A stretch of DNA of 64,000 nt from the NCBI GenBank assembly GCA_036365455.1, contig JAWQUS010000016.1, forward strand, positions 18,189,001 through 18,253,000. Direction: 5' to 3'. The notes under the pieces were generated by a model. The model was not told where the DNA came from and ran no database searches. It worked only from the letters and a program-made list of their open reading frames with translations. This stretch comes from Macrosoma leucophasiata (Eukaryota; Arthropoda; Insecta; Lepidoptera; Hedylidae). Of the stretch, positions 53,403 through 61,989 are shown one piece after another. The position numbers and the translations under genes are program-made. Within the stretch, counting starts at the first letter, position 1. Each line of letters begins with the position of its first letter.

Positions 53403-54547
53403 TAAATTTAATATAGGTCGTTTATTTAGATATAATTATTATTCTAGTTTATTTTTACCTACTTACTTTGTTTTTTTAAATTTAAATTTGTTTTTTTTTT
53501 ATTCATTGTATACATACAGTACCTGTGTCCTAGCGCCGAATAAAATTTTCATTTTCATTTTACATCAACCTATAACAGAATATAATTTATTATGTCTAAC
53601 AAAGAAGCACTCAAGAACAAGAATTCATATGCTTCCGTTAGACAATGAACTATCGAACAATGATAGAGTGATATATCTATCCAATATCAATTCAGCAATT
53701 AAACAAATTCAATTTGCAACATTACTCTTATTCCCAACTTCCGTCCTTCGAACCTCACTTTATTAAAGTCTGACAGTTATTGTTGGAACTTTCATTCGCA
53801 TGAAACCTTTGATTTCATTCTGAAACCCTCCACGTACTTATTCTGTATTAAGTACTTTACGAGGCTCAGTCCCGAAAGTATTTTAAGGATTAAAATATAG
53901 GGAACAGGCATAACAGGTAAAATCAATTTAGGGTAGGTGGTGTCTCCACCTAACTAACTTCACTAAGCGAGGTTCAATATTTATGACATTGGATTCAAAA
54001 TACTTTTCTATTAAATTGTTACTGTGTTTTAAACACCTGTCGCTTTTGGGAAATGCAGACGTGTTTGTATAATGATAGAGCCATTTACATTTAAATACAT
54101 ATTACAAATTACTTTCGATTTTATTTCAGTAATAATATTCGTGACTAACACAGAGACATTTAAAATATTTGATGGACTCTATGTTAGTTTATACAGTATC
54201 GAAAAAGGTTTTTCAGTTAAGTGTTTCAAACCAATTTGCAGCGACCAGTCCGGAATAAGGTTCTTTGATAGGTCCAACGGTCTTTATTATGTCGGCACTT
54301 ATCGTTACTCGAGGACCGGGAAACATTCGACGGTGAACGACCAAACGATGAATTGAGAAAATGAATGATAAAAATCAGATCTATTTCAATGTGTAGGTAT
54401 AGTTTTTCTTTGTTATTTCCAAAATACTTCCGTGTAAAATTTCATTAAAATCGGTTAAGCGGTCGTCGTCAGTCTGTCTATAAATAGAGTTACTTCGCCC
54501 TAAATATTTTTTATATTTTCTGCCGTCTAAAACTATGAAAATAAAAC
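53403..54547. other. Unassigned DNA
   Basis: AT-rich; the open frames at 53488-53766 and 54072-54356 have no known motif. 54420-54500 contains TTAAAATCGGTTAAGCGG, a word of J-type repeats. Confidence 0.35.
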
Positions 54548-54640
54548 TATGGTCTTTGGGTGTCTATAGGCTGAAGTCATCACTTAATATCAATGTGAGC
54601 TGCTTACTTGTTTGCCACTTCCATCACATAAAAAAAAACT
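54548..54640 (+). mobile_element. SINE B 3' end
   Basis: ACTATGGTCTTTGGGTGTCT, GTCATCACTTAATATCAATG and CCATCACATAAAAAAAA. Confidence 0.75.
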
Positions 54641-54843
54641 GGTTGCCTGTAAAGTCGGTTTTACGGGCGAAGATTTTACGTGACAACGTCTTTTTCTCGG
54701 TAGAAAGGCATTCGCCGGTCCGGCAGGCCTCTCTCTCGTTCGGTGACTCATCGTTATGTTACCGGGCGTTACACTTTTTCATGAGTGACTCCGAGCCGCA
54801 ACTTAATTTAAGACGTTGTCACGTCAAAAACCGACTTCAAACC
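54641..54843. mobile_element. MITE with GTGACAACGTC arms
   Basis: TAAAGTCGGTTTTACGGGCG and ACGTGACAACGTC at the left are mirrored by GACGTTGTCACGTCAAAAAC and CCGACTT at the right. The interior is GC-rich (GCCGGTCCGGCAGGCC, CCGGGCGTTACAC). A well-conserved lepidopteran repeat as far as I remember; not searched. Confidence 0.6.
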
Positions 54844-54876
54844 TTTTAGTAAATAGCACATATAAATAATAGGTTT

Positions 54877-55163
54877 TTTTTTTTTTATGTAATGGAAGTG
54901 GCAAACAGGCATGCAGTTCACATTGATGTTAAGTGATGACTGCAGCCTATAGACATCCACACAAAGACCAAGATCAAAATGCATATGCGTTACCACTCTT
55001 GAGGCCTAAGGTGTTATGCCTCTGTGCCGGAAATTACAGGGCCGTACATTACCACCTGACCGGAACACGATAGTGCTGAACACTACCATTTAGCGGCAAG
55101 TATATTAGGTAATGCAGTGGTGCCTACGCCCGCGAGCTCCGTCACTGGAGCTCTACCACCAGT
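54877..55163 (-). mobile_element. SINE B subfamily I
   Basis: Complete minus-strand copy, ACTGGTGGTAGAGCTCCAGT to TACATAAAAAAAAAAAA. It lies between AACCGACTTCAAA (54826) and TTTGAAGTCGG (55232) in inverse orientation, so it may split a second copy of that repeat. Confidence 0.85.
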
Positions 55164-55260
55164 GAGAATTGTAATTATACAGTGAGGTAGTGTATAATTA
55201 CAATTAAATCATTATTTTTTACTTTTCAGTTTTGAAGTCGGTTTTTCTTAACGTAGTTAT
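55164..55260. repeat. Hairpin next to the SINE
   Basis: AATTGTAATTATAC (55167-55180) and GTATAATTACAATT (55192-55205) are exact inverted copies; TTTTGAAGTCGGTTTTT follows. Confidence 0.7.
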
Positions 55261-55820
55261 ATTTTCTCTTTACTTTTTGTTATCAGTTTGTAAAAAGGGC
55301 AATGAGAGATTCTACTGATATACTTACTTACATAGTAGGTATATTATATTTAGACTTAGTGATATTCATGACTAAATATTTTTTTTTAGCTTGTAAATCG
55401 ACATGTACATCAATTGTTATTCACTTTAATTTATTTTCTTTATTTTTGACGTATCATAAGAGGTGCCTGTCACCCTAAATAAATAAATGAATTTCTGATA
55501 CTGGTTGTAATTAATCTGCTGGTGAAATAGTCTTTTCGTATTCTTTCACGCGATAGAAATAAAGCTTCAAGCTAGGTTAATATCACAGATATAATATACG
55601 AATTATTTAAATTCATACAGTAAACATAATAGGTGACTATGTAAGGGATTCGCCAAGAGGTAACGGCTAACGGATTAGAGCCCGTGTCATTTTTCTACAT
55701 TTTCTTTAAAGTAAGATCATAAAATGCAATTTAACCTCTAAAGACTTAATTTCAAAGATTAATTAGTCAGCAAAGGGAACTAACTATATCCTTATTTATC
55801 ACTTATGTTATAAATGTAAA
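55261..55820. other. Unassigned AT-rich DNA
   Basis: Nothing recognised. Confidence 0.4.
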
Positions 55821-55875
55821 AAAAAATTAAAATGTTACAAACATCCTTACTATGTTTGTAACATTTTAATTTTTT
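55821..55875. repeat. Perfect 24 bp hairpin
   Basis: Arms 55821-55844 and 55852-55875 are exact inverted copies around CCTTACT. GTAAGGATGTTTGTTTG at 56103 repeats part of one arm. Confidence 0.9.
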
Positions 55876-55894
55876 GCAATAACACATGCAAGTG

Positions 55895-56098
55895 AACTTT
55901 AAAAAAAACGGAAAATGGGAAAAAAAAAATTTGAATTCGGGCAGGCATCGAACATGTGACCTCAGGATAAGCAGTCCAGCCGTTTCACTACTCAGCTACC
56001 GAAGTCCCACACACTGACTAGGACTGGTTATCCTGAGGTCGCAGGTTCAATTCCTGCCCGAAGTCAAATTTTTCTTTCCCATTTTTCTTTATTTTCTT
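55895..56098. mobile_element. L-related tRNA-like SINE, folded back
   Basis: The minus strand reads ACTTCGGTAGCTGAGTAGTG, CTGGACTGCTTATCCTGAGG and CATGTTCGATGCCTGCCCG; after a short junction the plus strand repeats the 3' half (GGTTATCCTGAGGTCGCAGG, TTCAATTCCTGCCCGAAGTC) and the AAATTTTTCTTT tail. The tail is shared with SINE L, the tRNA part differs (loop would read GCT). It is the third inverted copy of this group. Confidence 0.7.
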
Positions 56099-56099
56099 A

Positions 56100-56281
56100 A
56101 GTAAGGATGTTTGTTTGTTGCTTAGTCAGATTAATCACGCTAAAGCGGCTGGACGGATTTCGATGAATTTATGTATAGGTACAGGTAGAGTGTATATGGC
56201 TGAAACACTAAAGTTTTTTTTATTTAGATAAGTAATGTAGGTTACATTTCACCCGTGCGACGCCAGGACAGACCGCTAGTG
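56100..56281 (+). mobile_element. J-like short element
   Basis: AAGGATGTTTGTTTGTTG, CTAAAGCGGCTGGACGGATT and the end CCAGGACAGACCGCTAG. Termini fit the J family with changes. Confidence 0.5.
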
Positions 56282-56460
56282 TAATATAAATTAATACAAA
56301 TGGTTCATCCCTAAATCATGGAAATAACGATTGTACGTTCGGAAAGGCGGTAAACCGCAGCGCAATCAGAGCAGAATGGCCGATGAGTCTATACGCTCGT
56401 AGACCGAAAAGCGATTATTTGGGCTCTTTGACATTGCAGCCATTGGTCATTGCTTCTGAT

Positions 56461-56752
56461 CATAGAGCAACACGGGCACCGGCCGCGGTGGACTGGAGGG
56501 GAGTAGCCATAGCGTTTATTACCGATGCAAAACAGTCTGTCATTTTTTGCGGGGGGGAATGCGTGCGACACACACGCACACTACAAAAATCGTCTATTAC
56601 TACGAAACTCACACCTTGACTTTAACAAAATACAGAAACAATTTCACGCACACATTTAAACATCTAGGCGACAGGTATAGTCCCATTTGAGCTTGTACTT
56701 TGACAGAGGGGAAAGCCTGCATATAGCTACTCCCCTCCGGTGTTGCTCTATG
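56461..56752. mobile_element. hAT-like MITE C, complete
   Basis: CATAGAGCAACACGGGCACC to CCGGTGTTGCTCTATG (292 bp), flanked by CTTCTGAT and CTTCTGAA. Interior blocks GGGGAGTAGCCATAGCG, TTTTTTGCGGGGGG, ACACACGCACACTAC. Confidence 0.85.
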
Positions 56753-56885
56753 CTTCTGAATTATATTAGGTATCTATCTCTATATGCAGTTGTATTTTGA
56801 TTGTGATAGTTAAGTTTTGGTGAGAGTGTTTTGACTACGTATTATAGTTTTCGAACTTAGAAAATCTCTAACTAAAACTATAAAC

Positions 56886-57208
56886 TGCCTCTGCAGCCTA
56901 GTGGTAGCAGGCCACTAGTACTACGCTGGGGTCCCGGGTTCGATTCCTAAGTCGGGGGATATTAGAGATAACGGTGTAAAATCCTTTATCTCTGGTTCTA
57001 TTAGGATTTTTCCATTTTCTGGAAGTCAGTACTTCGAGGTACTAGGAAAGTACCTCGAAGTTTGGTAATGTGCCCGGAGATGTCAATAGGCTCGCCACCT
57101 GTTACATGGGCCAAAACGTAACCGGGTCGTGGGTGTTTGCATGTGTGATTGAATGCATGCATTTGCCTCTGCCTGCCCCTTCGGAGATTACAGCCGTGAA
57201 GTTACGTT
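56886..57208 (+). mobile_element. SINE G, full length
   Basis: TGCCTCTGCAGCCTAGTGG (A box TAGCCTAGTGG in the family), B box GGGTTCGATTCC, AGATAACGGTGTAAAATCC, a short local duplication around 57028-57065, TCGCCACCTGTTACATGGG and the end CCCCTTCGGAGATTACAGCC. Confidence 0.8.
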
Positions 57209-57299
57209 TTTTTTTAAACTATAACTTTATGCCTGATTTATACATATAATGCCTTGCAGTAATAAGTTCAAATCTTATTTTTTTATTTGTTTTTATATC

Positions 57300-57450
57300 A
57301 TAAGTGGCGTACAACCATATAGTATACACTGATGGTAAGTAATATAATAGCTTATAAACATTAAGATGAAACCAGGGATTTCACTGCAAATGCGTTACCA
57401 CTATTAAGGCCTAAGGTATTACGCATCTGTGCCGCAGAATTAGTGCCGTA
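57300..57450 (-). mobile_element. Old SINE B 3' half
   Basis: Reverse reads GGTAACGCATTTGCAGTGAA, ATCCCTGGTTTCATC and TACCATCAGTGTATACTATA; belongs to the oldest set. Confidence 0.6.
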
Positions 57451-57628
57451 CAAATAGTAAAAAGTATTTATATAAATTGCCTTCAAGCGTACTTACCTCC
57501 AAGCCCGAGATCGAGTTCTAGTTCTTTCGAAGTCCAAGTCTGATTTGTCAAATTTTTCCTTCATATTTTATTGACTGCACAAATGATTCTGCAGTGGGAT
57601 CCTCCTAACCTAAAATAAAAGATGTTCT

Positions 57629-57899
57629 ACTGGTGGTAGAGCTCTAGTGACGGAGCTCGCGGGCGTAGGCACCACCGCATTACCTTGCCGCTAAATGGTA
57701 GTGTTCAGCACTATCGTGTACCGGTCAGGTGGTAATGTACGGCCCTGTTGTTTCCGGCACAGAGACATAGGCCTCAGGAGTGGTAACGCATCTGCATTTT
57801 GACCTTGGTCTTTGTGTAAGTGTCTATAGGCTACAGTCATCACTTAAAATCAATGTGAACTGCATGATTGTTTGCCACTTCCATTAACGGTACATAAAA
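57629..57899 (+). mobile_element. SINE B subfamily I with clear target duplication
   Basis: ACTGGTGGTAGAGCTCTAGT to an A-rich tail, flanked by identical 11 bp AAAAGATGTTC (57617-57627, 57900-57910). This shows that SINE B moves by target-primed reverse transcription. No convincing tRNA-like head is visible, although GGTAGAGCTCCAGTGACGG near the 5' end resembles an A-box region. Confidence 0.9.
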
Positions 57900-57910
57900 A
57901 AAAGATGTTC

Positions 57911-58529
57911 CATCATATTTTGTTCCATTCACTCTAGTACAATAGATGTCGTTTTAAGTATAAATATGAAATACCTCCTTCAACCGATGCTGAATTAATG
58001 TGCTGTTTGAAATATTACCTTTTCCTGTTACATTTCTTGCTCCCACTTGCTCTTATCGTGACGTCTCAGACAGTATATTACGTTCTATCGTGGAAATTAA
58101 ACGAAAAATATGATATTTAATGTAATGGGTTTTGTTTGGTGTAGAATCGTTTTAAGTTTTGGGGTTTTTGACACAAAAATCTCAGACGCGTTGATGGCGA
58201 TAGCGTTACCAATATAATAGAACACCAAGGACCCCACGGTACCCATCTCACCCAACCAACACTAGGACAAAGACTGCAGAATAGAAAGAATCTTGGTTTG
58301 TTGAGATAAAATTTTGCAATATAAAAGCTAACCAAATGTTATTTAACAATTTGATATTTGGCCTTGAAGAAAAAAAAATCATTTGGTACATCATTATTTG
58401 CCACAAAAAACTTTGTTGAAGCAAAATTTTGCAATACAAATAAGTAGTAAAATAAGAAAACTGCGAATTAAAGTTATGCCATGCCATTGATTGGTTCGCC
58501 CAATAAAACTACGCTTTTACTACATTTCT
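57911..58529. other. Unassigned DNA
   Basis: AAATTTTGCAATA occurs twice (58311 and 58420) with similar surroundings, an imperfect local duplication. No gene. Confidence 0.35.
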
Positions 58530-58980
58530 AACACAAGAGGTCTGCAGTCTGTGATCACATAGCGGACAAACCATCTCATTATATTCGGTTTGACAAAACT
58601 CGAATACTTGCTACAGAACACAGACCAATTCCAAGAATGGTTCGCGAGGCTATTGAGATTAAAAACATCCAAATTTTAATAGAGAAGATGGTTGGCGATT
58701 GTCACCAACATGGAATTCAATACTCAGTAGAATTAAAGCCCAACCGCAACAGTCTGTAAGACACAGAGAGTTACAATCAGTAACTTTTGTGTTAATCCTG
58801 AACGCTACGCAAGACGTTTGTGAAATAGATTGAGGTAGCTGCACATAATAATTTTTCAAACTGCTGTCAGACAAGTGCCACCTCAGTCTGCCCGATATTA
58901 TGGAAGCGACCGAAACGTCGGGTTCGATTTTTAATAATAATTTTAGTTTAATACACGCGAGATAAATCAGAAAACTAGTT
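58530..58980 (+). pseudogene. Penelope-like element, C-terminal ORF relic and 3' region
   Basis: The plus strand at 58553-58670 reads DHIADKPSHYIRFDKT and IPRMVREAIEI; a one-base loss near 58666 shifts the frame, after which KHPNFNREDGWRLS and TWNSIL follow. REAIEIxKHPxNFNREDG and TWNPxL are the hallmark end of Penelope-like GIY-YIG proteins. The frame stops at about 58831. Behind it lies GCGACCGAAACGTCGGG, also found at 4.5 and 15.6 kb. Confidence 0.8.
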
Positions 58981-59001
58981 TTATTTCAATTTGTAACCCA
59001 A

Positions 59002-59310
59002 AACAGCAGTAAAAACAGAAATATAACCGTTTATATGTTCTACCACAGATAAAACAAAATGTCGTCATTAGTCCTAATTCAAAAGGAACACACATGCAAT
59101 TTATTTTACGTGAACTTACTAACTACTTTAAACCGTGAAAACGAGTAAACACAAACAACGTGTAAAATAATCACATAATGACAATTAAAAAAAAAATTAA
59201 CACATAACAGCAGTAAAAACAGAAATATCACCGTTTATATTTTCTACCTCAGATAAAACAAAATGTCGTCATTAGTCCTAATTCAAAAGGAACACACACG
59301 CAATTTATCT
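59002..59310. repeat. Direct repeat pair of about 104 bp
   Basis: 59002-59105 and 59216-59310 share AACAGCAGTAAAAACAGAAA, AGATAAAACAAAATGTCGTC and ATTAGTCCTAATTCAAAAGG with only about five differences. About 110 bp separate them. Confidence 0.85.
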
Positions 59311-59575
59311 TAATCTTCACAATTCACCTTTTCTTCGTGTAAGGTAGCGTGAGGAGTATAAACTACGAAGTAGGATGTCAAGGAAAGATAAATGTTACTT
59401 CATGTTGTTTGATTTAAGATGGAGGGTCCATCTATATCGATATCTCTTTGTGTTTGATGAGAAAACATAGAGCGGATCGCATGATAATAGTGTTTTTCTT
59501 CCTTGCGGAAATCATGCTTTGTTTGATGTTTTATTATAAAACACTTGTAGCTCTGATTGAATTCAGTGTTTAATT
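59311..59575. other. Unassigned DNA
   Basis: Nothing recognised. Confidence 0.35.
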
Positions 59576-60150
59576 AGGCAGAGGTAAATACATGCATTCA
59601 AACATACATGCAAACACCCACGGTTCGCCGGTTTTGTCTTGGCCCATGTAACCGTTATCTCTGATAGGGCCTATCCAGGAATCGAACCCAGGACCCCAGC
59701 GTAGTAGAAGTGGGGTGGTAGGCTACTGAGATAGTTTATTTTTATTTTAAAGAAAAATGGAAAGAAAAATTTGACTTCAGGCGAGGCTCGAACTCGCGAC
59801 CTACTGGGAATCTAGTCCAGCCGCTCTTCCAATTGAGCTACTGAAGCCCTGCCCGATTTTGTCAAATCTTTCCTTCACATCTATTGCATTGCTTTATGCT
59901 AGCAGCAGCGCCATCTATTACCAACTATGCTAGTTAGGCAATCGATATAATAGACTTTTCAGTTTATTGAATATCGTAAAGAAGTCGCTTTTTACCCTTA
60001 ATAATTGTTTTATATTATTTCGCATTAACACATGCTTGTGAAATATATTTTTATTTTAAAGAAAAATGGAAAGAAAAATTTGACTTCAGGCGAGGCTCGA
60101 ACTCGCGACCTACTGGGAATCTAGTCGAGATAGTTTAGTAAAACAATAAC
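59576..60150 (-). mobile_element. SINE G (shortened) split by an L dimer
   Basis: 59576-59738 is a minus-strand SINE G with its middle deleted: TAGGCAGAGGTAAATACATG end, CTGATAGGGCCTATCCAGGA, B box and GGCTACTGAGATAG head. The head is the target of the L insertion. Confidence 0.7.
59739..60126 (-). mobile_element. SINE L partial dimer
   Basis: Perfect 11 bp duplications GAGATAGTTTA (59728-59738, 60127-60137). On the minus strand it starts in the middle of a tRNA-like core (60126), runs through a tail, a full L unit and a second, complete core (59845-59771), and ends CTTTAAAATAAAAA. Two cores lie one period apart. Confidence 0.85.
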
Positions 60151-60351
60151 ATGATTTATGCTTTGTGTTGGAAATACTTATTTATTAAACATATGCTTAA
60201 TGTTTAATAATGCATATGCTTAATGATTTGGAATTTAAATTGAAATTCAAACCAACCACATACATTTTGAGGCAAAACTAGGTAGATAAAGGTAATATGC
60301 GTATCATGGAATTAGTTTTATAAAATAAATTATCACTAACCGTTTTTTCAC

Positions 60352-60400
60352 ATTTTGTCTATAGGCTATAATAAATTGTATTATAGCCTATAGACAAAAT
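60352..60400. repeat. Perfect 22 bp hairpin
   Basis: Arms 60352-60373 and 60379-60400 are exact inverted copies around AATTG; the arms contain GTCTATAGGCTATAATA. Confidence 0.9.
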
Positions 60401-60650
60401 ATACATTACACCAATTTCAAAACACGTTCCCATTGTTAGTTTCAAAACATACGCCTGTGGTAAATTCTGCACTACTCCTCTTAAACTATAAGCCTGGGTT
60501 GCACCAAGAGCATTTTTCAATCACACTCAATACCTTTAATTGAAACCTATACGAACTGGAAAAAATGTCAGTCATAAACCGAGCGAAGTACAGAGCAGAG
60601 AGGTTGTTGTAATCACAAAATGATCGGCATACTTCACTGTTAGGCAAAAC

Positions 60651-61110
60651 AAAGGTCCGCAAAGGGCGAGCGGCTTCCGGGCGGCCGGTTCGCGCAACGC
60701 ATGGAGTGCCTCCCGCCCGCCGCTCTCAAAGATTATCTCGTTCAGATGCGACACAACTATGAGAACCACACAATTATAAGTTAAATTTTAAGTAGATTTA
60801 TATTAAATTTAATATGAGGCTAAAACAATAAAGTGAAGTATAATTAAGGCTTAACAAATGACTTACTCGATCAATTTTTCAGATCATGGTACTAATGTAC
60901 TCTTAACTCGTGTACAATAAAGTGTATTGTTGTTGTTGTTACTCATACCAAATACAATGCAAATAGTACAAATTAAACTATAGTATTTGATCAATGATGA
61001 TCGAAACATAAAGGTCCGACCGACTGCCGACCGAAGACCGAGCGGCTTCTGGGTGGCAGTCCGCGCAACCGGATGCCTGCCTTCCGCTCTCAAAGATTAT
61101 CTCGTTCAGA
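60651..61110. repeat. GC-rich direct repeat pair
   Basis: 60651-60746 and 61011-61110 share AAAGGTCCG, CGAGCGGCTTC.GGG.GGC, CGCGCAAC and an identical 27 bp end starting CCGCTCTCAAAGATTATCTC. The rest diverged. They stand out from the AT-rich surroundings; function unknown. Confidence 0.75.
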
Positions 61111-61366
61111 GGGGACTTCAGAGTTTCATATAAAAACTACAGAGTTAGAAGTCGAATTTAAAATATTTTGATTAATTATTAACTCAACAAGTCTACATCT
61201 AAGAATTACTGTAAAAGTATGACTCCTCAGGGCAGGTAAATTAAGTAGGTAATGAAACTACACTGATCTAAAAACCACCAATGTAAAATACGTATTGTTA
61301 GAAAATACACATTTTACCACAGCACTTACACTTCAAAGGAAAATTACTTTAAATCATTATATTAGC

Positions 61367-61525
61367 ATGAAATTGCAATTCACATTGATGGCAATTAAAT
61401 TCTGTAGCCTATAGAAATCTACTTAAAAATAATAGGCACATCATTGCAGATGCGTTGCCACTCCTGATGCCTAAGTGATTATTCTTCTGAGTCAAAAATT
61501 ACGGTGCCATACAAAAACAAATATT
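61367..61525 (-). mobile_element. Old SINE B copy
   Basis: Reverse reads GGAGTGGCAACGCATCTGCA, TTTCTATAGGCTACAGAATT and CATCAATGTGAATTGCAATT. Confidence 0.6.
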
Positions 61526-61734
61526 TTTATTCAGTAAAAAACGTTAGTTATTCATGGACATTAATTACACAAATTGCCATTTCAATAAAGAAAAAGTAAA
61601 AAAAAAACAATCAGCAAGAAAACCCCATACTATCAACAAAAGATTGCACAGCCTAAATGCTCATTAATGTATCCGAGTAACGGTTGCCATAACTCTACCT
61701 ACTTCCAACCCCTAGAGCTATTTTCAGTTTCAGA

Positions 61735-61989
61735 CACGCGTAATCTTTGAATAGGGCGGCGCGGGGCGCTCTCTGGTCAGTGCCCCTCGCGTCGGCGCCA
61801 CGATCGCTAGTCTACAACCGAGCAAAACCTTCGTAGTCTCTTTCTATACTTATAATCCAGCAAGAAAAATAGTTTTTCTTCGCACCGAACACCTGACTTT
61901 AGTAATGTAATTTAAAAATTTTGTGAATTTCAATATAACGTGATTAGGAATGTGTGATTAGCCTGAAATCGAGCCAGATAAGAAATAAG
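61735..61989 (+). promoter_or_regulatory. Possible promoter and non-coding first exon
   Basis: A GC-rich block (GGGCGGCGCGGGGCGCTCTC) leads to the insect initiator word TCAGT (A at 61779). About 210 bp on, AAG|GTAAGA at 61987-61992 is a good 5' splice site. There is no repeat here and no long ORF. This fits a 5' UTR exon of a plus-strand gene with its coding exons beyond the window. No DPE at +28 was found and the gene cannot be named. Confidence 0.35.
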
